The position numbers and the translations under genes are program-made. 64,000 nt of DNA, taken from assembly GCA_021307315.1 (NCBI GenBank), contig JAJSPD010000005.1:434001-498000 (forward strand), given 5' to 3'. Below, one piece after another: positions 39,706 through 52,979 of the stretch (position 1 is its first letter; every line of letters begins with the position of its first letter). This stretch comes from Bisporella sp. PMI_857. Its lineage: Eukaryota; Ascomycota; Leotiomycetes; Helotiales; Helotiaceae. Below the pieces are notes generated by a model. It made no database searches and was not told the origin of the DNA. It worked only from the letters and a program-made list of their open reading frames with translations.

Positions 39706-40731
39706 TATTGCATATAGCTTATTTTCGAAAATGTGTTGGTTGTTTATAAGCAAGGCGTCTCAAAATAAAGTTCTTGTTCAAGCCTAGCCGAACCTCTCTG
39801 TGCCTTGATTGTCAGGCGATAACGAACCATTTGTGATTTCGCACAGCAATTATATAGGGGAGTGCGTTAGTGAATTAGTGCCACTACGCAAGGGGCCGAA
39901 TACCAATCAGAAAAACTTCTAATGCGAAGAAATAGTGGAATATATAGCTTATGAACCGAGCGCTAGTTGTGCAACAGAAGCGGTATTGACTGTCACACGG
40001 GTCACAAGAAGTTAGCATATACGAGAATGGAGATCAAATTGAGTATCAGTCTCATGAACAGTTCGTCTTTAATGATCTCTGCAACCAGCCGACCCCTTTT
40101 AGTAACCATTGGTACATTGACCGGCAAAAAAACGAATCTTTTGACCGTACCAGCCCAGGCGATAGCCACCCCATCGCGGAATTAAGCCCATTCCATGCAA
40201 TCGTTGAACACAAGCGTGCCACTTCAATGTAAAAGTACGCCTGAATCTTTGGGATGTAGAAAAAAGGGAGCCCAGCCACCCATCTGATCGCTATCGAAAG
40301 AGCGCCGGTAGTGCAACAAAAAAGTCGAGAAAGCAAAATCCCATGTCCGTCATGCAAAGTCTAAAATGAGGTATGTCGAAAGGTGAGAGAGATAGAACAT
40401 GATCACGGCCCATATCCTTGCCGTACGAAGACCGCTCCATCGAGGACCGAAGCCCGTCGCTGAACTGAAATACTGGCTCATCGAAAATTCCATCTTCGTG
40501 GGTATTCCTGCAAAGTAAAAAATCATACCATCATAGATCCCGGGTGCTCGCCTATGGCCTAAGTTCCATGATCATCCAGGCTGGCAAATGTTGTAAACAC
40601 ATGCATCGCTCAGAGTATACTGACTAGTCGCTGGTGCAAAAGGCCCAGAAACGTAGGGTCCTCGAGCATACAAATTCCGAGCCATAGTAAAGCATTTATT
40701 TATTTTGTCCTTCGATTTCTTGAAAACGATT
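39706..40731. other. intergenic, CBP80 promoter / GSK3 3' side
   Basis: About 1 kb between two minus-strand genes. No supported gene. Confidence 0.5.
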
Positions 40732-42184
40732 TCAATCTAATCGTGCCATCATCTCTTCTTTCGCCAATGGTGTGAAGTTGTCTATATCAAGCCCTCGAGC
40801 AGCTAAACCGGAACGAATGTGCGGAGGAACCAGGCGGTTGTTGAGCTGAGGCGCAATCGATAGTTCTGAACTCACAATTAGCCATGAAAAATGTCTGACG
40901 GGAAGAAAATTTAGGGGCTTACCATGACGAGTGAAGTCGAAGAGTGTAGGCAAATCCTTAACCTGGCCGCCCGGATGACGAGAGTCTGGAAGTCGAGTAT
41001 TTGGATCACGAAGCTCATCGAAGAAAGGATGTACCATAGCATCGACCGCAGAAAGTCGCTCCGTGGGAGTATACTCTAAGAGGCGTGAAATGAGCTCTAT
41101 AGCATTATTGTCGGCCTTGCGGAAAACCTTGTTGAATGGATGCGGCTTGATTTGGGGAAACTTGTGCTCCATGTAGTTGGGATTCATGGTACGAATCTGA
41201 TCACGAGTTGGGGTGCCCAAAACTTTGATAATTTCTACCAACTGATCAATGCCCGACTCTCCCGGGAACAATGGTTGTCCGAGCATCAATTCTGCCATGA
41301 CACAGCCTGTTGACCAAACATCTAGCAAGAAGTCAGTTTGACATAAGTGGTTGAAACCGAAAGGAATTATTACCAATCTTGGTGGTATAATTTGTAGCGC
41401 CGAAAATCAACTCAGGGGCCCTGTAGTAACGAGAGCAAATATACGAGACGTTAGGTTCATTTTCGACGAGGATCTTGGCGCTTCCGAAGTCGCAAAGCTT
41501 CAGGACACCAGTCGAAGGATCTAACAGCAGATTCTGTGGCTTGATGTCACGATGACATATTCCTTGAGAGTGAATGTAGGCGAGAGCACGGAAGAGCTGG
41601 TAAATGTATAGCTTCACCTCGAGGATTGGCATGGTTGTCTTCAGCTTATTGAAATATCTCGAGGCGCGGTATACTGTTTCGGGAACATATTCTTGAACCA
41701 GATTGAGGTAAACCTCATCCTTCTATCACATTACGATCAGTCCACCTCCAAATAATTAACCTGGGGCACATACACGTTCACCGTTAGAATAATAGAAGGC
41801 CTTAAGCTCAACTATGTTGGGATGTCGAACGATGCGCATAATCTGTAGCTCACGGTTCTACAGCCAGTTAGTGATGCCAAAGACCTTGTGCAATATTCTC
41901 GCGCACCTTGAATCTCTTGTCTTGTAATACACGTTTGATGGCAGCGTCTTCCCCAGAGGGTGAGAGCTTGGTCTGGAATACGACTCCAAAAGAACCATTT
42001 CCCACTATCTTGCACTGTGTGTACTGCATGTCCCGGGTTTCTCCCGTAACGCCATCTTGGACCTTTTCACGAATAACCTCTGCGATCAAAAATTTAGCAG
42101 ATGAAGGAGATGGATTGAGGCTTCAATTATTGACTTACCACCCATCCTCAGACTCGAGAAGGCAGCCGGCCGATTTTGCGACAT
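40732..42184 (-). CDS. GSK3: glycogen synthase kinase 3 (GSK3/Skp1 type)
   Basis: Conserved Ser/Thr kinase acting in development, stress and Wnt/PI3K-like signalling. Six exons: 42184-42139, 42079-41907, 41857-41774, 41722-41374, 41321-40923 and 40865-40732, giving 394 aa, the normal fungal length. Motifs: glycine loop [31 protein letters not shown], catalytic [20 protein letters not shown], and the activation loop [21 protein letters not shown] with the conserved Tyr. Lobe motifs [20 protein letters not shown] and the C-terminal [20 protein letters not shown] identify GSK3 rather than MAPK or CDK. The last intron (40866-40922, 57 nt) is in frame and stop-free. A very long (6.9 kb) gene-poor region lies upstream. 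Confidence 0.96.
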
Positions 42185-42610
42185 CTTGAAGGGCAACACG
42201 CCTTTGTTACCGTGAGTAGGGAGGACTTTGCGTCAGAAGGGTCGCGAAAAGAGTGTTCGGTCGCCGTATGACGTCCGTGGTGGGCAATTGAGCGGCTTGC
42301 GAATGTGGTAGAGGTTGAGAGTAAAAGAGGGGTGATGAATAGCTTCAATAACGTCAATGGGTGCGCTAAATAGAATCCCCCGGCTGGGATTGGTTTCTGC
42401 CTTGTGTTTTAGGAAATAATAAAGGGTGCGGGCGAGGCTGAAGAAAAGTGATTATAGGGCGAGAAGTGATTGTTGTTGCTGGGTGGATAGGTTGTGGAAA
42501 AAGCGCGGCAGGAATCTTTCGCACCTGTTCGCGGCGTACAGCTCAAAACCGAAGGGATGTGAATGGTGTGAAGTTGAGTTGGGTTTGATTTGATGGAGTA
42601 AGGTTGGAGG

Positions 42611-42670
42611 TAGGGTAGTAGAGTAGAGTAGAGTAGAGTAGAGTAGAGCAGAGTAGGGTAGGGTAGGCAG
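42611..42670. repeat. GAGTA pentanucleotide microsatellite
   Basis: Repeated GTAGA/GAGTA units grade into GGGTA units, in the presumed upstream region of GSK3. Confidence 0.85.
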
Positions 42671-43153
42671 GGCAAGAAGGCTACTAACTAGGCCCGAAAG
42701 ATTGATGCTCACGCGCTCGAATTTTGAGATGACCAGCCTGCGACTAAAATCGTAACTGGGGAACTTCGTGGCTGGTGGTTGGTTGAGAGAACCGCCGTTT
42801 GGACTACTTTGACCCCCTGGTATCTACCACTGAAATGGGCGAATTGCGCTGCTGCCAGTGAATCCGTACCTGATGCCGCAAATGGTCTCGCAGACGGGGG
42901 GGGAGAGGGGCGCGGGGCGCGTCGATTACTGGTATTAAGTGCAGTGCTGGATGTTGTATGGCTGCAAATTTTATATTTTATTTAGGGCATATCGTGAATG
43001 GGGGGATGGCCAAATTTGTCTGGCTTGATGTCTTGATTTAATGTCTTTGAAATGTGGTGGTACCGGGCCTAGCTAAGACGAGGGGGGAGGGGAGGGGGGG
43101 TGGAGGGGCCAAGTGATGTGTGTGCAAATTCCGAATCGTAGGGACCCTTTTAG

Positions 43154-43206
43154 CGGAGGAGGAGGAGTTAGAGGAGGAGGAAGAAGGAGAAGAAGAAGAA
43201 GAGTAG
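43154..43206. repeat. purine-only GGA/GAA triplet tract
   Basis: About 50 bases almost entirely A and G on the plus strand, built from GGA, GGAA and GAA units. Such mirror-rich purine tracts can form triplex DNA. Confidence 0.75.
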
Positions 43207-44058
43207 GGCAAATAGGATGCTCCTGAGTGGGTTAGCAGTAGGTGGGTAGGTGGATTCAAAACCAGCCCCAGCCCAAGGGATAAGATCTTCTTTTATTTTT
43301 ATTTTTATTTTATTTCAATGATTATGATATGCCAGAATCTGGGGGGGGGGAAGGATAGGATCGAAAAGGCGGGCGGGCTAAGAGTCGCTTACAGGTGCAA
43401 TGCGCAGCGCACCAGCAGGAGAGTTTTAGTGTTCTGACGTTGCGGTGTATGCAATAGCAGGGGGGGGGGGCCTTTTCTTGGACGAAGGGGCAAGCTGTTT
43501 TGGTGCTGCGTGATGGGGCTGTACCTTTTGGGTCTATTGTACAGGGGCCAGGAGGAAGACAGCTTTGCACGAGGCGGCGGGTTCAGGTCAAGCGTCACCC
43601 CTTGGAAGCTGGGGTAGCGATGATTGCAGAATTGTGATGATGTGGTAAATGGTTGTAGGTTTATGAGGGTTGATGCGCAGAGAAAACGCCAGATGGCTCA
43701 GGAGGGGCAGGCAATGGTTGGATTGCGAAGCGAACCGAGAGGATCAGCAAGTTTGAATCAACTACAAAAGTGTATTTTATCAAACAAAAAGAGTTTAAGT
43801 TTAGCTGGGTCAAAATAAAGGGAAAAAAAAGTGCAGTGCAAGGCAGGGCAGGGTAGGGTAGGCTAAGGCATGGTGGGCCGCCATGGTAATGGATGCGGAT
43901 CTGGAGAGCCTGAGGAGCTGCTTTTGTTTTTGGGGAACCCAGAATGGTAGCGGGGTAGCACACAGTAACATATAGTAGAGCAGGTAGGTAGGTACCATAA
44001 GTAGGAGTTAGGGTGGTGATAGTGGTTACATGGTGGATGTGCATGTGCATGTGGATAT

Positions 44059-44093
44059 CAATCATCATCATCATCATCATCACCATCATCATT
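44059..44093. repeat. ATC trinucleotide microsatellite
   Basis: About eleven ATC/ACC units in a row. Confidence 0.85.
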
Positions 44094-47000
44094 CTCAATT
44101 CTCATCATCCTGTATTACGGCCCAGCATTTTATACCTACAGTACTGTACAATAACCCCGGTCCCTAATTTCCCATAAAAAAATATGTAAACAGCTAGCAT
44201 ACCAATTCAGTTTGGAAAACTTTCTTACCTTAAGGTCTCAGGGTACAGGAGCAATGAGCAAGTAACCCATCGTTGAATTGTTATATACCTGGGAAAGGCT
44301 AATTAACAATGCTCCTCAGGAAAATCACCAGCTACAGCAAATTTGCAGAAACGGCCATCCATCTCACAGTAAGTTCACAATCTGCCCCATATTAATTCCC
44401 CTGGCTCTACTTATCATCGCAGCCGCAAGGCCCCACTGTCTCGCTCTCTCCTTTCTCTGGTTATCCCATTTGCTACCAATGTTTAGGTTTTCCCTTTCCC
44501 TCCATTGTGGAGCACTAAAAATATCGAAGATCATGGGACCAGAATTTGGGAGAATGCCCCAACATATCAAGAGTATTGCCAACCTCCACTGCAACTTAAT
44601 CTCCAAGATAGGAAGCAATAGACATCAGCGTATCACAGGAATGTGCACCGTGCTTCAGGATCATTTGAAACGCGTGCTATGCATATTGCTCCGTCCACGC
44701 TGGCTGGCTGCAGCAGGGTTCATTTCCCTTTCTGTATGAGGCGAGATCAGGAATTGGGAATGAGGATCAGGTATTTTCATTCAGCCACAACCGTGAATTT
44801 GGGTTCTATCCAATGCATTTCCGCAATCCCAGGTGCTCAACGATTAGCAACCACTAATGGATCATGATTTGGTCGGATCCGTGTCTAGTTACTTTCCGGA
44901 CTATGTAGGTCCGTGGTCGTCATGATGACATATGCTGGTGTTTTGGATATGTGATCTGATCTGGTTGGCCCTATTCCTTCATTCATAAACAGGCTATGAA
45001 TATAACAGAGGCTTATTCTGTTGATTAACAGAGGACAGTTATGTTCTTGTTAATACGTATCAACATGATCTCGCCATAGCTAAACACAAGATATTCGACG
45101 GGCAGGCGTCGTTACATCATGGGCTGGAAAACTGCTGTATCTAGAGCCATGCGGTGATCATCACGAAACCGGGTTCCTGGCAGAATGAATTCTCTAAAAG
45201 AGACCGCCTCCAGACTAGGTTCCTGAGTGTGTATTCAATGCAGTGAGACATGTGCTGAAACGTCGAGAGCATCTGAGATCTACCTCGTGAGCGATCTTTT
45301 TCGGGAATAGCTTCAAAATAACTCAATTGGTAGAAAAGGGGCTGAGTTAAATTCTCCACACGAGAACTTATTAGGTAAAGCTGACATGCCCAACGGTCAT
45401 CTCGGGTCGGGTACGATTGTCCTGTATAGATACTCTAGCCGAACGCGCGGGTTGCGATCTGTCTAGATGGCAGATTTTGAGTAGCGACGACCATTGCCAC
45501 GGCGATCTCTCTCTTTGTTTGGTATCCAATTTCTCTATCTCCTACCGGACAGTAATGCATTACTTTCCTACCCGCTTTTGCTCCCCTCCTGATTACTCGT
45601 ACGACGCCTAGGCATCGTCGAATACCACCAGAAAGCACGAAGTAGCTGGGCCATACATATCTCTGACTTTAAGAATGCCGACCCCTGGATCTGCTGGCTG
45701 TATGACACTTTAGCGCTTCCTGGTCCTCTGCAGGCCTCGTGATGTTGTTTAAATATGGTGGTCATGGTCATGGTCATGGCCCAGCCCGCCCGCCACCACC
45801 CACAGCCCAAAAGCCACTCGAAAAAACTCAATTCAAGGCTATCTCGATAGTGGAAAGGGCTCGGGATCTGGAACCCAACATATTTCGTGGATCACTGATG
45901 GTACGAATCTGTGTCATCGTTGTCCAGCCTCATAGCGGCTCTGCCCATAGGGTAAGCTTATGGTGACAGCAGGCACCATAGCAATTGGAAACGCAGTTGT
46001 TGATCTTCTATCATTCAAGCTCACAATGACAGCTAGCCTTGAATTTCTTTATAGTTCCCAGCCTTAAGAAGAAAAAATTGTACTTCGCTACCAAATGGTT
46101 CGACTCCTGAGCTACCTGAATATGAAGCATAGATGACTGAGCAGATCAGCTCTTGTATGACCATCACCCTGCACAACGTTTTCCTAAATATATAACATTA
46201 CAAAGCCAGAGAGTTCATGCAGTTAGCATAGCTCAGAGAAGACTCCTCGTTCCAAGGTGCGCAGTGCTGAATGAGCCAGCCGAGACAACGATCTTCTGCA
46301 CTCGAGAAACTTTTCTCCTGTACAACATCCTACATATCTATCACACAGCAGCGGCAAACTGAAGCATGCTGCGGGTGCATCGAGGGTCACTGGGGCGATA
46401 ACAAGCTTTGCAGAGAGGCTCTTTCTCGTCGTGTCTCTTTCATAGAGTATTGTGACCAAACTCTACAGCATCAAGTTAATCTCGAATTTTCCGAACCGTG
46501 GGTCCTCAGAAGAGCATCCGAGCTCCCTTTTAAGAGCGGAGATCGTTTGATTGTGTCGTCAATTATACATACCCCATGGAAAGCAGCAGAGAGAAGCTGG
46601 CTGGCTTGCGGTCTGGAAAGAGGGGTACCAAAGAGTGTTGGGCTTGAGGTACCGTAAATGATCGCGCATAACCAACCACTTAATACCAACAAAAAGGCTA
46701 GCCCTCAAATCAACCCAGCAATTGAAACGTTGTAACAATCACATCTCATATTTTGGTTGATAACTGGAAAAGGATACACCCATCGACAATGCTTTGAACT
46801 ATTATTCTTGGTGCATAAGGTAGCTCAACGATTGCCAGGATTACCATTCCTCAGCACAAAAGTCGCCACCACTCGCACACCCTCTTCTCAGCTCCCATTC
46901 TGTTGAAGTCGTCCCTATATCATTGCAAGTATATTTTGGATATATCCAGCATAAGGCGGTACATGCCACCGCCACCAAGCTACTTCCGGCAGGGCATCCA

Positions 47001-49119
47001 CCATTCCGAGTGGACAGGGCATCGCTATACTGTTTTAGCGACCTGCATTCCCAGATCTCCAGCAAGCGCATGCTCAGACTCCTGCAATACAGTAAGTACA
47101 GCAGTTGTAGTTCTGCTTTGTTCCGTACTGCACTGTCCTCTACTGCACAAACCCAGCTCGAGTTCGACCAACTTGCCAATCCATAGCCTCCTCCTAAGGT
47201 CCAAACACTCCCCATGCCAATTATTAAGCTCCCGCGAAGGAGAGCCCAACCTACCATTGGCGTCTTCCCTCCCGCTCCTATGCGACACTACAGCAAAGTA
47301 CGAAAGGCCAATTCCAGGGATGTAACCTACCGGCAAAAAGGCTACCTGCATTCCGTTCATACGAGCGCCTCTCATGTGCGCAAGGATTAGAAAAGCTTCT
47401 GCAGTAAGGTCCGCTTTCGCATTGTGGCTTTTCGCATGCTTGCTTTTTGGCTTTCGACATTCATCGCTAGCTGCGCTTATTTTCATGTTTTGCCTACAAT
47501 AGCATTGGTTGGTCACATTAGATACGACAACCCCGTGCAAGTGCATCGACATATTCATGTACGTAGTCAGAGACGTAAGAGGGTACGCGCTGCAGCAAGC
47601 ATAAGCATGTGAGATGCTACCCATCACGTGGACGAACTGTTTCCAACAACATCTGTTCGGCTCCACTGTGCGGCATTAGATCCCAGGATCGAAGGAAGCA
47701 TTTTGTAAGCTAGTGGACGATGAATAATACACTGAAGGTGGCTCTTTAATTCAATGCTCTCCCATGTAGATTCCTCGTCCGTGCTGCCCGTCTCAGGTTC
47801 CGGACTATATATCGATTTCCATGAATTTCAGCGATGGCTTAAAAGTCTCGCCTCTTCAAAGCCCAAGTCACAAAGAGAGGACTCGTTTCTAGGTGCAAGA
47901 AGAAGAAGCATCCATCCCAAAAACTCGCAGCAAATGCAAGATGTCCCCTGACCCTCCCGACCCTAGTCCCTGCATATCTCCCTCCTCATGTGCTCTCCGT
48001 ACCAATCTGCAGTTCAGCACCTCTCAATAAAGACGGCAAGGAGCTCCATAAGATACGCGCTACGTGTCCGTACCTGGCGCTAGTTCCGGCCTGTTGGTGT
48101 TTTTATACAAGCTGTTGCAGGTCTGCTTTCCAATACCACCGGTTGCTGGGTCTCGAGACTTTCCACATTCCTTCACCAGCGGATCAGGAGGATCATGATG
48201 TCGGTGCACGCTATTGAAAGGCTCAATAAAAAGGTCTCAAGCGAGAAGCAAGCCCCTGGGGGAGCCCTTGTGGAGCAATAGAGGATATCACGTCTCGGAA
48301 AGGACAGCGCTAGGCGCTCCGGTTCGCAATCTAGGATTCAACCGTGGCTTTACGGTTCATGATTGAGCTACTTTATATTCGAGCTTCAAGCCATAGCTTG
48401 TCTCCTTGGCCGAGTCTTGGGACAAGGCCTGTGGCGGTAGCTCGTCTAGAACTGTACCGTGGATTTCTGTGTCTTCCACAATGTCTCCTCGCCCAGGATC
48501 CACCAGGCTTCGAGCTTCATGTCATTTGTATAGGATACCATTTTCTAGCAATTAGGCCCTGAAGCATTGGATTCATCCGGGAGTCGGTATCAGGGAGTCT
48601 GGAACGGACCTTATTCTGGCTTTAAGAAGTGCTGGAACTTTGCGAGAAGACATCTTCCTGGATATGTTCAATGCTAATCATACCTATCTCTCTCACCTCA
48701 TTCAGGGCGAGAATTCTCGAGGGTGCTGAGTCGTAACCACATGATATTTTATGGTCTCAGTGATCTCTAAGGCTTTAGAGGTTGCTTAGTGTTTAGTATC
48801 TAATTAGTTCATGGGGGTCACAAAAGCCGTAAGATCTGGGGAGGAACGGTATTCATCCCACGCACCAGAATTTAGGCAAAATCTGTCCCAAAATGCACTG
48901 GCAGAGTAGTCTGATAAGCCATGCCTAAGTCCTATAATGCTTAGAGTAAGGTTCGCTTGACACAAATGCTGCTCCCATTTGCTTTGGCGTGTCCTTCAAA
49001 GCACTTTTTACAGCTCCATTACTTACTTCCTATGGTCACCCTTCTATCCTCAGAAGTGCCCAAAGCCTCCTATAACGCCATACCTTCTTGTACCAGACAA
49101 ACACCTACAGCGGCAAAGA

Positions 49120-51644
49120 CTATACGTTTTCCTCAGTCTCGTTCTTTTCAGCCTCTTTTCGCTCTGCTCTCGCCTTCCTCACCTCAACCGCCTTCGCCAA
49201 CGCACTATCGATCTTCGCATTACCCCTCTCACTCATTTCCCGGCCTTTGTTCTTCGTGTTCTCCATCGCTCGCGCTGCGATATCTGAGAACGACGTGCTC
49301 GGCTCCCCTCCACCGACGGCTTCTCTCCTGCCTAGACGGTCCGTCTTCTCTCGCGCTGTTTCAAGCAAAAACTTGAAGCCCTCGCGTGGCGCCTCTTGGA
49401 TTTCGGAGTTGTGAGGTGTTTCGACCATGTTTTTGTCTGCTTTATATCTGTCCTTGGTATCGACGCGCCGCGTGAGATAGACTGTTGCAGAATGGCCTTG
49501 CGCAGCACGAATGCGCTCAACTTCTTGCTGATAGGCTGTGTCGTAGATACTAAACTCCGCCGCGGTGGGCGATTCTGCAATGATATCTGATGGTGGTGTT
49601 TCTAGTGAATCGTCACCGCCAGTGCCTATGCCAAGGAAGAGCGGCTCCTCGTCTAACGGATCGTGAGCGTGACCTTTTTCGTGCGTTGATTCGTGGTGTT
49701 TAATATCAGGAATTTGCTTCGTCACAGTGTCAGCCTTTTGGTCGACTTTGGTATTGATGGCATCTGATCCGCTTGTAATAACCTGTCGAATATCATGACA
49801 GACCTCTTCAGCAGCGAGAGCACCATCGACGCTTTGACGGTCGAAAGCATCAACGCTTCGTGATCTATGAGGAACCATGGATTGTGGATCCTGTGAATTT
49901 ATGTATCTTCCGAAAGTGTCGGAAAGCGCAAATCGCTTTTTTTTCTCTAGAAGTGTCTTGAATTTCTTTACTGCTTTCATCTATATAATTGTTGGTTTAT
50001 ATTTACGTTAGAATGGAGGAGCGACTAACCATAACGATAAGATTCCGCATTTTAGTTGTGATAGCATGATTCACTTCCAGAGCACTTGGAGGCTCCACCA
50101 GATCTGCAGTATTTTCGGCCTCAGAAAGAAGGGGATCCTGTCCGTTCTTGGTAACCCATGGGTGGTCCTAACGTTCGTTAGCAACAGGCAAGCTTTCAAG
50201 AAAAATATTACATACACGTATCTCTCGCATCGTGATCCGTTTACTGGGGTCTTTCTCAAGAAGTCTATTCATCAAATCTACAAACTCAGACTCCACATCA
50301 AACTCCATCTTGAGATTCTCGTGCTTGATAGCATCGTATAGTTCAAGGACACCTGATCGTTCGAACGGTATCCTGCCAAATCTCAAGCAGTAAAGAGATA
50401 CACCCATAGACCAGATGTCTGCTGCTTTCCCAGAAATCTCTCCATGTTTAGTAACGCAGAGTTCTGGGGGCATGAACGCAGGCGATCCGGCTGACTTGGC
50501 GGTCTTCATATCGCTTGCCTTCTCGAACATCTCAGATACACCGAAGTCTACTATTTTGAGAACATCATCTTCGGTAAGGAGTAGATTATCAGGCTTGATA
50601 TCTCGGTGAACTATTCCTTGGGCGTGTACTGCGCGCCTCTTAGTTATTGTCCCTTAGGTGAAGGATCAGGCCAAACTTACAATACTCAATGCCTAAAATG
50701 AGATCTCGGAACCAGCATCTACAACTTTCTACATCATAAGGACTCGCCTTCTCTCCCAGCCCCACCTTCATGACCACACCTTTTTTGCACATCTCTAAAA
50801 CCATATAGAGCGAGTCCTCCTCTGGGTCATCCAGCACCTCAATAAGCGACACCAAATTTGGGTGATTAAGCTTCTTCATGATAGCTATTTCCTCCTTGAT
50901 GAGGTACAAAGGATTTCCTTTGCCTTCGTCATCATGAATATCGGAGGCGGAGTGACGGTGTAATGGAGAGTTGAAACCAGTTGCTGCAGCCAAATGGCCC
51001 GGCCGTCGTCGATCGCTATGAGGTCTTCGAAGGATATTTGACTGAGCCCTTTTTCGTAGCCTAGACTTAGAAAACTCTTTGACAGCCTGTATCATCTTTA
51101 TTAGCTTCCGGATTTGTAAGGCTAGTTGTATATTCCTCCAGATTGGTATATTGCTCACATATTCCTTGCCATATTGATCAACAGCATAATGCACAGCACC
51201 AAAAGAGCCCCTCCCAATTTCATCCTTAATAAGATATTGGTTAATATGATGTTCTCCCTTGCCGTCCTCTTCATTATTTGTATATTCTGAGCGAGCATTG
51301 AGCGTCTCCTTCACAAATCGATGGTGGGATGGAGTCCGTCGATGATGCCTTAGTGGGCTGTGATATGCTGGAGTTGATCTGTTCGATATAACATTAGCTT
51401 TTGATCCATGTGTCTGATTCCTTGAAAAAACTCACAAATGATGAATGAGGGCAGGACGTGCCTCGACGTGAATATCAGGAAGGTCAATGGAAATACCTTA
51501 CATCACTCGTTATCAGTACATGGATCGTCATATCAGGCTGTCAAAGTATCTACCATGTGAAGGAAGTATTCCGCTTTCAGCCTCATGCTTGCTCACGTCT
51601 CCTGCGTGGCCTGGCGGCTCGCAATTACCTGCAAATGAACTCAT
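49120..51644 (-). CDS. cmkC: Ca2+/calmodulin-dependent protein kinase kinase (Ssp1/CmkC type)
   Basis: Upstream kinase that phosphorylates CaM kinases and AMPK. Seven exons: 51644-51554, 51496-51436, 51378-51159, 51086-50681, 50628-50216, 50167-50030 and 49980-49120, giving 729 aa. N-terminal marks are TPSHHRFVKETLNARSEYT and INQYLIKDEIGRGSFGAVHY. The insert after the ATP lysine (AVKEFSKSRLRKRAQSNILR) is the CaMKK Arg/Pro-rich region. Catalytic motifs: GIVHRDIKPDNLLL, DFGVSEMF, AGSPAFMPPELC, DIWSMGVSLYCLRFGRIPF. HPWVTKNG closes the kinase, then ITTKMRNLIVM joins MKAVKKFK. The last exon encodes a 286-residue low-complexity tail. It shares a 219-bp promoter with BET5. Confidence 0.9.
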
Positions 51645-51863
51645 GATCTCAAGATCAAACAATAGAAAATTTTCATGGCAAACAGGCACTAGAAATAGCT
51701 GTTGCAATAGGAGCTGAATGTTTCCCCAATGGTAAGGCTGAGGGGTATTTTGGTCTTGGCGAAAGCTTATTTGACTTTAACCCGGAAGACACGGCCACTC
51801 TTTTCATTTGGCAGCCTCGTGCACTGGTGCTCGATCAATATTACCGGTCCAGGTGCAAGCAAG
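51645..51863. promoter_or_regulatory. bidirectional promoter, CaMKK / BET5
   Basis: Only 219 bp between the divergent start codons. Confidence 0.6.
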
Positions 51864-52551
51864 ATGGTAGTTTACTCCTTCTACATATTCGATCGGCATA
51901 GTACGTGAATGGAATCTGCTTGATGGCTAGAAGCTAATGACTGCTCAGCTGAATGCATATACTCCAAGCTCTGGGCGCGAGACAGACCCCTTTCTTCAGG
52001 CGGAACGGGAGGAGGAACAGGAACACGACCCATCTCCGGCTCCAGCACAAACAGCAATGGCTTAGCGCCTCAAGAACTTGGTCCTGCGAGAGCACGTCCG
52101 GCAAGACTAAGTGCGCAGGATGATGCGAAGCTCATATTTGGAACGATATTCTCGTTGCGGAACATGGTGCGGAAGCTAGGTGGTCCAGATGATAGGCAAG
52201 CCCCAAGCCTTTGAGATTTTATGGTGGTTACTGACACGGTATTTAGCTTCATATCATATCGGACTAGCCAGTACAAGTTACACTACTATGAGACTCCGAC
52301 TAGCATTAAGTTTGTGATGCTTACGGACACGCAAACACTTAATATGAGGAATGTCCTGCACCAGATATACGTGAACCTTTATGTCGAATATGGTATGTGA
52401 GGCCGCTTACTATATCAAATCTCTTCTAATCAACAAAATAGTCGTCAAGAATCCCCTATCAACAGTCGAGCATCCAGGAGGTGAAGGGGTCGCGAATGAG
52501 TTGTTTGAGCTAGCCTTAGACTCATTCGTAAAAGGCGTCCTCCAATCCTGA
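51864..52551 (+). CDS. BET5: TRAPP complex subunit Bet5 (TRAPPC1)
   Basis: Core subunit of the TRAPP tethering complexes, GEFs for Ypt1/Rab1 in ER-Golgi traffic. Exons 51864-51900, 51949-52195, 52247-52392 and 52442-52551 give 179 aa. The longin-like start MVVYSFYIFDRHTECIYSKL is diagnostic, followed by a Gly/Ser-rich loop (about 30-65), then KLIFGTIFSLRNMVRKLGG, SFISYRTSQYKLHYYETPT, IKFVMLTDTQT and LHQIYVNLYVEYVVKNPL. The second intron (52196-52246) starts GCAAGC, so it is a GC-AG intron; no GT donor there preserves DDSFISYRTS. The Gly/Pro/Ser insert is longer than in yeast Bet5, as in other moulds. Confidence 0.93.
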
Positions 52552-52979
52552 GTATGATCCTCTTCTGGATTTTGAGGTCAACGAGAGGTGTTTAATGAAT
52601 GATGAGCATGTTCTGGCGTTGGTGCATTTACAGGCGGAGTACAAGGCATTTTGCTTCGACAGATACCAATATAAACTTCGATACACTTCACAAGCATGGA
52701 CATTGCATTATAAGTTGATTGATATCAGTTGGTTAATTCCAAGGAGATAAGCATCAAAAGGTCAATCAAGATATGGTCATGCAGCCCTCATAGCATTATG
52801 GCGAATTCCGCCCAGGCTTAAGCGAACGTCGAAAGGGGTTGACGTGAGGAACGTGTTATTATTTCATAATCTTACATAGCCAACTATAAGCCTGCTCAGC
52901 CAGCATAAGAGCCTAACTCCCACTGTCCTTTATGTTTCACCCAGCCATGCGACCCCTGAAATATGATTAGGTATCTGAA
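52552..52979. other. convergent intergenic region
   Basis: 428 bp between BET5 and PEX3 3' ends. Nothing recognised. Confidence 0.5.

Larger units (their letters stand above)
42185..49119. other. 6.9-kb gene-poor interval
   Basis: Between the start of GSK3 and the 3' end of the CaMKK gene. Many open frames occur on both strands (longest about 213 codons), but none shows a family, domain or convincing exon structure. The GSK3-proximal 2 kb is full of simple repeats: GAGTA-type (42611-42670), purine triplets (43154-43206), G runs near 43340 and 43461, and ATC repeats (44059-44093). A GGTCAT triplicate lies near 45761-45778. The rest (about 44.5-49 kb) looks like ordinary non-coding DNA or decayed sequence. 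Confidence 0.5.
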